DNA of 64,000 nt from Candidatus Scalindua sp. (GTDB taxonomy: Bacteria; Planctomycetota; Brocadiia; Brocadiales; Scalinduaceae), in the NCBI GenBank assembly GCA_018670825.1, contig JABHIW010000132.1, forward strand, positions 1-64,000, written 5' to 3'. Both the position numbers and the translations under genes were made by a program. Positions 46,891 through 55,445 of this stretch are shown one piece after another. The first letter of the stretch is position 1. Each line of letters begins with the position of its first letter. The notes beneath the pieces were generated by a model. That model saw only the letters and a program-made list of their open reading frames with translations. It did not search any database and was not told the origin of the DNA.

Positions 46891-47961
46891 ATGAACGACA
46901 ATAGTGGTAAAAGTCCATATTTAAGTATTGTTCTTTGCAGCAGAAACGACAATCATGGAGGTAATATGCTGCAACGTATGCAAGTGTCTATTAATGGCCG
47001 ATTAGAACAATTGGAAAAACACAGGATAGAATCAGAATTAATCCTGATAGACTGGAACCCTCCGGAAAATAAACCTTTGTTAAAAAAAGCCATTCAGTGG
47101 CAGTCAGGTTTAAAATATTGTTCCATACGCATTATTGAAGTGCCGTACAGGATTCATAGGAGATATAAATATTACAAAAAATTGCCTATTCATGTTATTG
47201 TCGGTATTAATTCCGGAATTAGAAGGGCTAGAGGAAAATTCGTTCTACCGGGACTTATCGACTCAATATGTTCAGATGAGTTGATGCGTTTTGTTGCTTC
47301 AAAAAGTTTGAAAACTGATGCGATGTATCGTGTCGATCGTTGTAATGTTGATAGAAATGTCGTTCAGTACAATACACTACGTGAGCAATTGAACTTTTGC
47401 AGGCAAAACATCATCCGAATTGACACCAAAATTCGATACAATGATTTGCCTGATTTGCATACAGCAGGAAGTGGTGATTTCCAGTTAATGTCAAGACACA
47501 ATTATCATTTATTGCGCGGTTACCGTGAATCAAACATCACAGGTTCTTCTGCTGATACATTATTGTCGTATGCGGTTTATGCCTCTGGTGTGAGAGAAAT
47601 TCCATTAAAAGAACCAATGAGAATCTATCATATTGACCATGATAGTACATATGTTGATAAGTTACAAACAGGTGATAAACCTTTTATTAAATTGGTTTCT
47701 TTACCCTTTATACCAAGATCTATAAGTTTTCGACTTATCTCATTGTACCGAAAATATATTGGCGAAACAAAAACGAGTTACTACTACAAAGGAGTGCCTG
47801 CCCTTCATGGATCTGAGTGTTTCAAGATAATTAGAGATATTCTAGCTGGCAAGTGTTCATACATATTCAATGATAATACATGGGGACTTGCCGGGGAAAA
47901 CTTACCGGAAACATTAATTTCTTTGGCTGAATGGGAGCGAGGAGAAGCAGCTCTGCAATAA
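46891..47961 (+). CDS. Glycosyltransferase-like (GT2 fold) protein
   Basis: About 356 residues. The start of the fold is visible (SPYLSIVLCSRNDNHGGNMLQRMQVSINGRLEQLE), then INSGIRRARGKFVLPGLID, which sits where GT2 enzymes carry the DxD, and HTAGSGDFQLMSRHNYHLLRGY, the typical acceptor region. The catalytic Asp pair is not obvious, so this is a distant family member or an unusual enzyme. I prefer the ATG at 46891 because GAGG lies 6 nt before it; the ATG at 46879 overlaps that site. Confidence 0.65.
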   Translation: MNDNSGKSPYLSIVLCSRNDNHGGNMLQRMQVSINGRLEQLEKHRIESELILIDWNPPENKPLLKKAIQWQSGLKYCSIRIIEVPYRIHRRYKYYKKLPIHVIVGINSGIRRARGKFVLPGLIDSICSDELMRFVASKSLKTDAMYRVDRCNVDRNVVQYNTLREQLNFCRQNIIRIDTKIRYNDLPDLHTAGSGDFQLMSRHNYHLLRGYRESNITGSSADTLLSYAVYASGVREIPLKEPMRIYHIDHDSTYVDKLQTGDKPFIKLVSLPFIPRSISFRLISLYRKYIGETKTSYYYKGVPALHGSECFKIIRDILAGKCSYIFNDNTWGLAGENLPETLISLAEWERGEAALQ

Positions 47962-48028
47962 TGCTTGTATTTCTTATCCACGGAACACTCTGAATACATT
48001 GAAGTTAAAAGCTTCAAGAGAGAGAAGG

Positions 48029-48041
48029 GTTAAAAGTTGAA
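48029..48041 (+). repeat. Left copy of inverted repeat GTTAAAAGTTGAA flanking a four-helix-bundle cassette
   Basis: GTTAAAAGTTGAA at 48029-48041 occurs in reverse complement as TTCAACTTTTAAC at 48805-48817. Around both copies are further short TTAAA/GTTGAA units, so 48010-48072 and 48781-48830 are two loosely repetitive, mutually inverted tracts around the four-helix-bundle gene. Confidence 0.6.
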
Positions 48042-48100
48042 AATAGTTGAAGGTTGAAGAAGTTAAAGGGTATTAGCTTGTTATAAGCAAGGGGGACCAA

Positions 48101-48673
48101 ATGAGTGAAATTCGAACATTTGAAGATCTGGAGGCTTGGAAAACCGGTCGTGAACTTACAAAGACTATATATTTTCTAACAAAAAAAGATTTTTTTAGTC
48201 GCGATTTTGGATTAACAGACCAGATTTGACGTGCTGCAGTTTCGGTCATGACAAATGTTGCAGAGGGATTTGAAAGAGGTAGCAATAAAGACTTTGTAAA
48301 ATTTTTATTCATTGCACGTGGTTCATCGGGTGAGGTGAGAAGCCTGCTTTACGCAGCCTTGGATCAAGACTATATTACCGAAAACGATTTTAATTCTACT
48401 CATAAACTTTGTATCCAAAGCTCTAAAATTATTTGGGGTTTGATCAAGAATCTACGTGGTAAATCAGGTTGGATCACAGGATTAAAGATACCTGGGTATG
48501 CACTTGACTCCAGTTGGCAAAAAAATAGATTGGACTGTCACATGCCTCTCTTTCGAGAGGAGTACAGTTCTGGAATCCTCTCGAAAGAGAGGAAAAACAG
48601 TAACTTTGCGCTTTTCGTTGCTGTGGCTAACTATTTCTTTTCCGACTCGTTCGGGTTAGGCCTAAGGGGATAA
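48101..48673 (+). pseudogene. Four-helix-bundle (23S rRNA intervening-sequence protein family) gene with in-frame TGA
   Basis: From the ATG at 48101 the frame gives MSEIRTFEDLEAWKTGREL ... GLTDQI, then TGA (48227-48229, codon 43), then RAAVSVMTNVAEGFERGSNKDFVKFL and SSGEVRSLLYAALDQDYI. This is the four-helix-bundle/IVP family, where QIRRAAVSVMxNIAEG is conserved, so CGA has become TGA at an Arg codon. Typical members are about 120 residues; here the frame continues another 60 or so residues through repeat DNA (48490-48592). The second part could start at the ATG at 48248 but would lack the first helix. The family's function is unknown. Confidence 0.82.
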
Positions 48674-48722
48674 ATCACAAACAAATATCAGATGGGAACT
48701 GGAGTGAAGTGCATACCCAGGT
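48490..48722. repeat. Outer inverted repeat: 26-nt arms with one mismatch
   Basis: The 26 nt at 48490-48515 (starting ACCTGGGTATGCACTT) and the reverse complement of 48697-48722 agree at 25 of 26 positions. The arms enclose 181 nt that contain the end of the four-helix-bundle frame and a second, perfect inverted repeat. Confidence 0.8.
48545..48592. repeat. Inner perfect inverted repeat, each arm itself a hairpin
   Basis: CCTCTCTTTCGAGAGG (48545-48560) and CCTCTCGAAAGAGAGG (48577-48592) are exact reverse complements separated by 16 nt. Each arm can also fold alone as a 6-bp stem CCTCTC/GAGAGG; in the right arm the loop is GAAA, a stable GNRA tetraloop on the plus strand, and in the left arm it is GAAA on the minus strand. 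Confidence 0.85.
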
Positions 48723-48804
48723 AAAGATATTACTTCTCGGTTTATCTTTACAACTTGGTATTACCCAAATCTAACCATTGTTTCTTTTCAACCTTTTTTA
48801 ACTC

Positions 48805-48817
48805 TTCAACTTTTAAC
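48805..48817 (-). repeat. Right copy of inverted repeat GTTAAAAGTTGAA
   Basis: TTCAACTTTTAAC at 48805-48817 is the exact reverse complement of 48029-48041. It lies 27 nt before the start codon of the GHMP kinase gene, so this repeat tract also forms that gene's 5' region. Confidence 0.6.
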
Positions 48818-48843
48818 TATTTTAACCTTCGACCCGTAAAACC

Positions 48844-49839
48844 ATGATTATAACAAGGACACCGTTTCGAGTTTCTTTCTTTGGTGGAGGGACAGATTAT
48901 CCTGCCTGGTATAGAGAAAATGGTGGAGCGGTTCTCAGTTCCACCATTAACAGATATTGCTACATAAGCTGTAGATACCTCCCCCCATTTTTTGATTACA
49001 AATATCTTTTAAGATATTTTTTGCGTGAGGAAGCAAATAATATATCTGACATAAAACATCCTTCAGTGCGGGAATGCTTAAATTTTTTAAAAATAGACAA
49101 AGGTATTGAAATGGTCCATACCGGTGACATCCCTGCACAATCCGGTATAGGTTCAAGTTCGGCGTTTACAGTGGGTTTTTTAAATTCATTATATGCTTTA
49201 ACAGGTAAGATGGTTAGCAAGAGGCAATTGGCCTTACAGGCAATTAATGTGGAACAAAATATTCTTAAGGAAAATGTTGGTTCACAAGATCAGATTGCCG
49301 CAGCATTTGGGGGGTTTAATAGGATAGAGCTTGGTGGGGATAATGAATTTTTTGTATATCCTATAACGATTAGTCAGGAAAAACTCATTTATCTCCAGAG
49401 TTGTCTCATGTTCTTTTTTACCAGTATCGTTCGAAATGCATCAGAGATTGCGTCTGAGCAGATAAAAAATATTGTGAATTTGACAAAAGAGTTAAAGATC
49501 ATGAATGAGATGACAGATGAGGCCGTTAACATACTTAACGGCAGTATCGATCATTATAATGATTTTGGCAGGCTTTTACATGAATCATGGCAGATCAAGA
49601 GACGTTTAACAAGTCTTGTATCTACGTCAGTAATTGACGAAATCTTTAATTCCGCGTATAGGGCTGGGGCTGTTGGCGGCAAGTTATGTGGAGCAGGGGG
49701 AGGAGGTTTTTTGATGCTTTTCGCGCCTCCGGAAGCACAGGCCGGAATAAGAGAGAAGTTGAAGGATCTCTTATACGTACCATTCTGTTTTGAAAAACTG
49801 GGCAGTCATGTAGTCTTGTATTCTACGCAGGATTCATAG
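48844..49839 (+). CDS. hddA: GHMP kinase, HddA-like (heptose 7-phosphate 1-kinase)
   Basis: 331 residues. The N-terminus MIITRTPFRVSFFGGGTDYPAWYRENGG is characteristic of D-glycero-D-manno-heptose 7-phosphate kinase HddA; PAQSGIGSSSAFTVGFL is the GHMP ATP-binding motif and AGAVGGKLCGAGGGGFLML the C-terminal motif 3. It would make heptose 1,7-bisphosphate for GDP-D-glycero-D-manno-heptose. A HddC-like guanylyltransferase follows at 52170; GmhA and GmhB are not in the window. Other GHMP sugar kinases, for example fucokinase-like, cannot be fully excluded. Confidence 0.85.
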   Translation: MIITRTPFRVSFFGGGTDYPAWYRENGGAVLSSTINRYCYISCRYLPPFFDYKYLLRYFLREEANNISDIKHPSVRECLNFLKIDKGIEMVHTGDIPAQSGIGSSSAFTVGFLNSLYALTGKMVSKRQLALQAINVEQNILKENVGSQDQIAAAFGGFNRIELGGDNEFFVYPITISQEKLIYLQSCLMFFFTSIVRNASEIASEQIKNIVNLTKELKIMNEMTDEAVNILNGSIDHYNDFGRLLHESWQIKRRLTSLVSTSVIDEIFNSAYRAGAVGGKLCGAGGGGFLMLFAPPEAQAGIREKLKDLLYVPFCFEKLGSHVVLYSTQDS

Positions 49840-50285
49840 GGACGTAGACGCAAAGCATTTAAAATAGTGCTTGCGTGGTGCTTATACCATTAGCCCTAAG
49901 CAAGACCGTGCTCAAATGTCATTTTGAGATAAACAAAAATATCAGAATGATAAAGCCACTTGTTCAGATGATCCCGTGTCATAATAGCACGAATACTTAA
50001 ATATGTCATCTTGGATTTATTTCAGGAGCTATATGAATCAATGTGCTAAGAGATTCCAGAACCTGCCCACCAAAATGACTGTCACGCATACGAATAAATA
50101 ATGATTTATGAGTGACGATAGACGATTTAAGGGGATTAGAATCTGCTAATTCTGAATATCGGTATTTTGAAATTGAACAACTTAACACGTCTAAAAACAT
50201 TTGAAGTAATTACGACGATATATATTTTTATTATGCAAATCCTTAAGCGGGCAACATTGAATTTTAATCGTTTTGTTTTTAAAAG
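49840..50285. other. Non-coding region, no gene seen
   Basis: About 450 bases between the kinase gene and a radical SAM gene. A 64-codon minus-strand frame (50006-50200) has no family resemblance. A GACGTAGACGCAAAGC near 49851 only superficially recalls a c-di-GMP riboswitch core and lacks its other parts. Confidence 0.45.
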
Positions 50286-51950
50286 TTGAACGTTTTATTA
50301 ATAAATCCGTGTAAGCCTGATATCTTTCCACCTCCTTCACTTGGATTTTTAAACGCATACCTAAGACAACGATTTTCAGAGATCAATATAAGACTGGTTG
50401 ATATAGATGCCGCTCTTGAATTAAAAGAGCATGAAGGGCCCTTTGATATTATTGGTGTGACGATACACTCCTTTGCATTAGAGAATGTCAAATCTGTTTT
50501 TTCAAGATTGAGCACTCTCTATCGTAATTCCTGGTGGGTTGCCGGTGGGCATCATGCAAGTGCCCTGCCGGAACAAATGCTGAAACTGGGATTTGACCAG
50601 GTCGTTATAGGTCCTGGGGAGATTGCGTTTGAAGAAATAATAAAGGGGAACAGGGAGCAGAAGATCATTGGCAAGATGCCTGATGATTCAAATTTACTAT
50701 CTTTTCCGGATTATACAGGTCTGAAAGGTTTATGGACCCTGCCTTTACATCAGGGTGGCAGGGCACTGCCTGTAATTTCATCCAGAGGTTGCCCTTTTAA
50801 CTGTGATTTCTGCGCTTCAGCTAATTTCTGGCATCGCAAAAGTTTTGTTCGAAAGCCGGAAAATGTTATTGAAGAAATAATGTACTATTTAAAAAATGAT
50901 AAGATGGATTCATTTATGTTTGAAGATGACAATTTTACATTAATTCCTCGCAGGGCTATTGAGATTTGTGAGGCCATTGAGACAAGAATCAGACCTTATT
51001 ATTCCAACTTAAAGTGGCAGGCCGCATCAAGAGCGGAGTCCTTAACCAATGATGATCTCTGCCATGCATTGGTTAACGCGGGTTGCACTCATGTCTGGCT
51101 AGGGATCGAATCGGGTTCCCAGACGATGCTGGAAGGTTGTGCAAAAGGGACAACAACAGAAAAGATGCTTGCAGGCATTATGAATGCTGAAAGGTATGGT
51201 TTGAGAACAGTAGGCCAGTTTATTGTGGGACTTCCCGGAGAGACGGAAGCAACTATTAAAGAAACCGAGGAGTTTATACTGAAATCTAAAATGTCTGTTA
51301 TCATGGTCAACAAACCCTGGATTCTGCCAAAGACTAATCTGCACACTCTGGCTTTAAATACGGGCTTTAATGATGAGATTTATTTTGATAATGTTCCATT
51401 TTATACAATAGAAACAGCAGGAAAGATCCTTGATAAATGGGTTGAGCAATTACATAAGGCGTGGTTGAGAAGTTTGAGTGAAAGTTTCCCAAAGCGTTTT
51501 TATTTAGAGAAAAATATATATCTATATGAAAATTCGAATGTAGCAGCTGCGGCAATAGAGATAGCCAAAGGCCTTATGGAAACAAAACAATTTAATGAGG
51601 CGGTTGAATATTTGAGTAAAGCCTTATCTTTCCATGAACAATCATCAGGAACTAATGAATCTGTAACAGCTGTAACAGCTGAAGAACTTGCAAAATGTTA
51701 CAAAGAATCAGGACATTATAAGGAAGCCGCTGAATATTTTAAACAGGCATTTCAGTATTATGAGCTATATTATGGTATGGGGAATTCATCTACTCGCAAA
51801 GTACTAGCTGAATTGGTTTATTGTTCAATGAGAATCGAAGGAATAGGTACGGTTCGCAAATATCTTATAACCGATTTGATATTGATAAAATGTATACTGA
51901 AATATTTTAAGAAATTAATAAGGAATGGAATCAAAAAATTTTTAAAGTAA
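50286..51950 (+). CDS. Cobalamin-binding-type radical SAM enzyme with TPR-like tail (third)
   Basis: 554 residues, start TTG at 50286 (no ATG is close). The B12-binding-like domain (NVLLINPCKPDIFPPPSLGFLNAYLRQRF... VAGGHHASALPEQM) is followed by the radical SAM domain with SRGCPFNCDFCAS (Cys triad near residue 166), WLGIESGSQTMLEG and FIVGLPGETEATI. From about residue 425 there is a helical tail with TPR-like pairs (NEAVEYLSKALSFHEQ..., KEAAEYFKQAFQYYE), followed by a basic hydrophobic end. The tail may dock it to a partner. It lies between HddA-like and HddC-like genes. Confidence 0.87.
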   Translation: MNVLLINPCKPDIFPPPSLGFLNAYLRQRFSEINIRLVDIDAALELKEHEGPFDIIGVTIHSFALENVKSVFSRLSTLYRNSWWVAGGHHASALPEQMLKLGFDQVVIGPGEIAFEEIIKGNREQKIIGKMPDDSNLLSFPDYTGLKGLWTLPLHQGGRALPVISSRGCPFNCDFCASANFWHRKSFVRKPENVIEEIMYYLKNDKMDSFMFEDDNFTLIPRRAIEICEAIETRIRPYYSNLKWQAASRAESLTNDDLCHALVNAGCTHVWLGIESGSQTMLEGCAKGTTTEKMLAGIMNAERYGLRTVGQFIVGLPGETEATIKETEEFILKSKMSVIMVNKPWILPKTNLHTLALNTGFNDEIYFDNVPFYTIETAGKILDKWVEQLHKAWLRSLSESFPKRFYLEKNIYLYENSNVAAAAIEIAKGLMETKQFNEAVEYLSKALSFHEQSSGTNESVTAVTAEELAKCYKESGHYKEAAEYFKQAFQYYELYYGMGNSSTRKVLAELVYCSMRIEGIGTVRKYLITDLILIKCILKYFKKLIRNGIKKFLK

Positions 51951-52128
51951 GTGAAAAGTAGGTTATATTGCAAGAGTTTAAGGTTGGGAAGCACACGTAA
52001 CGGAGGTCTGAGATCAGAAGCCGGAGGTTAGAAACTGAAGGCAGGTGACAGGCAATTTCTGATTTAGAAATTTGAACTTACAATTCAGGCTTCAACTTCC
52101 AAAACGCACTTGAAAGAAACTAAGTTAT

Positions 52129-52152
52129 CTTTGTGCCCTTTGTGACTTTGTG
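52129..52152 (+). repeat. Three CTTTGTG units in a repeat-rich spacer
   Basis: CTTTGTG occurs at 52129-52135, 52138-52144 and 52146-52152, just before the HddC-like start. The preceding 51990-52060 also has imperfect purine-rich repeats (AGAAGCCGGAGGTTAGAAAC type). Similar short phrases accompany mobile four-helix-bundle type cassettes in other genomes, so this may be the scar of one. Confidence 0.45.
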
Positions 52153-52169
52153 TGAGGGTTCATATTTAA

Positions 52170-52913
52170 ATGTCTTCGAATAATAAATTAACGGCCGTAA
52201 TTCTTGCTGGTGGGTTGGGAACGCGTCTCCGTCCGGTAGTTGGTGACTTCCCCAAAGTACTGGCTCCCATAAACAACCGTCCATTCCTCTCTTATATCCT
52301 TGACCAGTTGATATGCTGCGGTTTTTCTCGCGTAGTTCTCTGCACGGGATACGGGGCAGACAAGGTCAGGGCCACATTTGGTGATTTTTATAAAGATCTT
52401 TCGATTATGTATTCGAGAGAGACTGTTCCCTTGGGAACTGGCGGGGCACTTCGGAATGCCATCCCATACGTAAAAGATGAACACATTCTTGTGATGAATG
52501 GAGATTCATACATAGACGTAGACTTGAATACCTATATAGAGTGGTATTTTCAGAATGACATTATTGTTTCATTATTATTAACCATGGTGTCCGATACAGG
52601 TCGTTATGGAAGGGTGGACGTGGATGGGGACGGACTTGTTAGCCAATTTGTGGAAAAAGGTGAATCGGCCATACCAGGATGGATTAACGCCGGGATTTAT
52701 ATTTTAGAGCAAAGCCTGTTTTTACAGACACATACAGGAGGATCATTTTCTCTGGAGCATGATTTTTTCCCAAAGTTTGTAGGCAAGGGTTTGCGTGGTT
52801 TTCAGTCTAAGGGTGCGTTTATTGATATCGGAACTCCTGAATCCTATGACAAGGCAGATCAGTTTTTTAATATCAAAGAAAATTTGGAATCTGATGTTAA
52901 TAAAGATGTTTAA
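52170..52913 (+). CDS. hddC: Sugar-1-phosphate nucleotidyltransferase, HddC-like
   Basis: 247 residues. AVILAGGLGTRLRPVVGDFPKVLAPINNRPFLSYIL is the nucleotide-binding N-terminus of the NTP_transferase family, with the loop characteristic of D-glycero-D-manno-heptose 1-phosphate guanylyltransferase. VMNGDSYIDVDL supplies the metal Asp, and GRVDVDGDGLVSQFVEKGE and WINAGIYIL are further motifs. With the HddA-like kinase it would give GDP-heptose. Thymidylyl or other nucleotidyl transfer cannot be excluded from sequence alone. Confidence 0.85.
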   Translation: MSSNNKLTAVILAGGLGTRLRPVVGDFPKVLAPINNRPFLSYILDQLICCGFSRVVLCTGYGADKVRATFGDFYKDLSIMYSRETVPLGTGGALRNAIPYVKDEHILVMNGDSYIDVDLNTYIEWYFQNDIIVSLLLTMVSDTGRYGRVDVDGDGLVSQFVEKGESAIPGWINAGIYILEQSLFLQTHTGGSFSLEHDFFPKFVGKGLRGFQSKGAFIDIGTPESYDKADQFFNIKENLESDVNKDV

Positions 52914-52949
52914 CACGAAAAAGGTTTTAAAATTTTAGGAGGTAATATT

Positions 52950-53903
52950 TTGAGAATTCTTGTTACAGGCGGATTAGGTATTGTAGGAAAAGGCCTTACA
53001 GAATTATTACGAAAATGTGGACATTACGTTGTTTGCTGTGATCTATACCATCAACCTGACGAAATAGGTTTCAGTGTTGGGACTGATATCAAAGTTCCCC
53101 TTTATGCCCGTTGTGATATAGGAAAATTTCAGCAAATCGAAAGGGTTTTTGATCGAACGGGACCTTTTGATTTTGTTTATAATTGTGCTGCTGAGTTTGG
53201 CAGGTGGAATGGAGAGGATTTTTATGAGACGCTCTGGCAGACCAATGTGATTGGAACAAAGAATCTTATTCGTCTTCAGGAACGTCTGGGTTTTCATTTG
53301 ATTCATTTCTCATCATCTGAAGTGTATGGTGACTGGCCGGAGCTTATGACTGAAACAGTAATGGATGAATACGAAATAAAGCAAATGAATGATTATGCCA
53401 TGACTAAGTGGACAAATGAGATGCAAATTCGCAACTCTGCTCTCCAGTACGGTACAGAAAGTGTTGTGGTCCGTCTTTTCAACACCTATGGTAGTGGAGA
53501 ATATTATAGCCCTTATCGTTCTGTTAATTGTCGTTTCCTGTACTATGCACTAAACAATCTACCGTGGACGGTTTACCGTGGTCATTCACGGACATCAACA
53601 TACATTGCTGATACAACCTGTACTCTGTCCAAAATAATTGAGAACTTTAAGGCTGGTGAGACCTACAATATCGGAGGAAAAGATCTTCATACTATAGAAG
53701 AATTATCCGATATTATTATCAAGGTTACAGGTGCTGATCCGTCCCTGGTTCAGTATAAGGAATCAGAAATACTCACAACTAAGCGAAAGGTTGTGGATAT
53801 TTCCAAGTCTATTCGTGATCTGGATCACAAGAATAGTTACACTCTCGATGAAGGTGTGAAATTGACAGCGGAATGGATGCGCAAGGTTTATGAGATTAAA
53901 TAA
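52950..53903 (+). CDS. NAD-dependent sugar epimerase/dehydratase (extended SDR)
   Basis: 317 residues. The start is a TTG at 52950 preceded by an excellent AGGAGG site 7 nt upstream (AGGAGGTAATATTTTG), which decides it over internal Met codons. Motifs: VTGGLGIVGKGLTELL for NAD, FSSSEVYGD and YAMTK (Tyr-x3-Lys). Directly after the HddC-like gene, it may modify the GDP-heptose, for example a dehydratase, epimerase or reductase step. The precise reaction is unknown. Confidence 0.85.
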   Translation: MRILVTGGLGIVGKGLTELLRKCGHYVVCCDLYHQPDEIGFSVGTDIKVPLYARCDIGKFQQIERVFDRTGPFDFVYNCAAEFGRWNGEDFYETLWQTNVIGTKNLIRLQERLGFHLIHFSSSEVYGDWPELMTETVMDEYEIKQMNDYAMTKWTNEMQIRNSALQYGTESVVVRLFNTYGSGEYYSPYRSVNCRFLYYALNNLPWTVYRGHSRTSTYIADTTCTLSKIIENFKAGETYNIGGKDLHTIEELSDIIIKVTGADPSLVQYKESEILTTKRKVVDISKSIRDLDHKNSYTLDEGVKLTAEWMRKVYEIK

Positions 53904-53985
53904 GAAAAATCCAGTAATCACGTTTAAGAATCGATCAACTTCAATGTAAATTTAAATCAGTTTACTAAAGATTAACTAATTAATA

Positions 53986-55083
53986 ATGTCTCTTGAAATC
54001 TTACACGTAGTTGGTGCCAGACCTAACTTTATGAAAGTTGCACCAATTATTTCTTGTATGAATAACTTTCCGGATTTAATTGAACAGAGAATGGTGCATA
54101 CAGGTCAACATTATGATGATAATCTTTCAAAGGTTTTCTTCCAGGACCTGGATCTTCCAGAACCTGATGAATATCTTAATGCGGGCTCTGGTACTCATGC
54201 TGAGCAAACTGCAAAAATAATGATAGCTTTTGAGCCGGTATTACTTAAATATAATCCGGATTGGTGTTTTGTGGTTGGTGATGTAAATTCGACTCTTGCC
54301 TGTGCCCTTGTATGTTCAAAAAGAGGTACAAAAATTGGACATGTTGAGGCGGGACTTCGCTCTGGTGATCGAACAATGCCTGAAGAGATAAATCGTCTTT
54401 TAACTGACCAAATATCAGACCTTTTATTCACTCACTCTAAAGATGCTGATTTAAATTTAATAAATGAAGGCATAAGCCCGGAAAAAATCAGATTTGTTGG
54501 CAATGTCATGATTGATACTCTTAAAAAAATGCTTCCTAAGACAACGGACAGGAAAATCTTAATGGAGCATGGCATTGAGCACAAAAAATATATACTTGTG
54601 ACACTACATCGTCCTTCAAATGTAGATGTCCCTGAAAAGTTTGAAGAGATCCTTTCTGCTTTGTCCGTATTAAGCCATAAATATACAGTTATATTTCCTG
54701 TTCACCCAAGGACACGCCTTAAGGTGTCTTCCGCTAATATAAAAGAAAATCTTTCAAGAATACATTTTATTGAACCCGTTGGATATTTGGATTTTTTAGG
54801 CCTGATGAACTCATCAGCGCTTACTTTAACTGATTCCGGAGGGGTGCAGGAAGAAACTACATATTTGGGTGTACCATGTCTTACCTTGCGTCAGAATACA
54901 GAACGTCCCGTAACTATTGAAATGGGTACCAATCAATTAATTGAAACTCGTCGTGATTCTATTATCAGGGCCGTTGAATCGAGAATGTATAAGTCCAATA
55001 TTTCTACATCGATTCCTGAACTTTGGGATGGTTACGCAGCACATCGCATTGTTAAAGAAATTTTAAACTTTAAGAAAGACTAA
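53986..55083 (+). CDS. wecB: UDP-N-acetylglucosamine 2-epimerase (non-hydrolysing)
   Basis: 365 residues, full length. Family motifs include HVVGARPNFMKVAPI at the start, VHTGQHYD, GDVNSTLACALV, HVEAGLRSGDRTMPEEINRLLTD and LTDSGGVQEETTYLGVPCLTLR. The enzyme interconverts UDP-GlcNAc and UDP-ManNAc, which can feed N-acetylmannosamine into enterobacterial common antigen-type glycans or, after hydrolysis, into sialic acid. The NeuB-type gene in this locus makes that link possible, but hydrolysing activity is not indicated. Confidence 0.94.
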   Translation: MSLEILHVVGARPNFMKVAPIISCMNNFPDLIEQRMVHTGQHYDDNLSKVFFQDLDLPEPDEYLNAGSGTHAEQTAKIMIAFEPVLLKYNPDWCFVVGDVNSTLACALVCSKRGTKIGHVEAGLRSGDRTMPEEINRLLTDQISDLLFTHSKDADLNLINEGISPEKIRFVGNVMIDTLKKMLPKTTDRKILMEHGIEHKKYILVTLHRPSNVDVPEKFEEILSALSVLSHKYTVIFPVHPRTRLKVSSANIKENLSRIHFIEPVGYLDFLGLMNSSALTLTDSGGVQEETTYLGVPCLTLRQNTERPVTIEMGTNQLIETRRDSIIRAVESRMYKSNISTSIPELWDGYAAHRIVKEILNFKKD

Positions 55084-55445
55084 CACTCTTTTTTTTATTG
55101 ACCAATTTTAATAAAGTAACTGATTTGTCACATAAGTGACCATTATTACTTCCGGTTAGCAGAGCACTCCCACCCTTGGAGTGAGAGTGGTGTCTGAGGA
55201 AACTCTATCTCAGCCCTCAAAGCCATTGATCGTTCCGAGGAGATGTACTCTACATTCCGTACAATTGGAATTGTAACCAATGCAATTCCTTCTATGTTAC
55301 TCTAAACGTACAAAAAACAGATTTTTTGATCAGATAAACGTCTGAATGATAAACGCCAGAACGCTTGATGAACTGGTGGTCACTCTGGCTCCAGAGTATA
55401 TGAGTGATATTGCTAATTTGAGGTTTTTAAGTATTTTACCGGAAT
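55084..55445. other. Non-coding region with one small hairpin
   Basis: About 360 bases without a gene. CACTCC (55165-55170) and GGAGTG (55178-55183) form a 6-bp stem with a 7-nt loop, without a T-run. Otherwise nothing recognisable. Confidence 0.45.

Noticed and set aside
49848-49875. c-di-GMP riboswitch-like string near GACGCAAAGC
   Set aside because: The upstream GAAA stem and the downstream receptor part are missing.
50006-50200. 64-codon minus-strand frame
   Set aside because: No recognisable motif, no supported start, and it is the only minus-strand frame in a 42 kb plus-strand locus.
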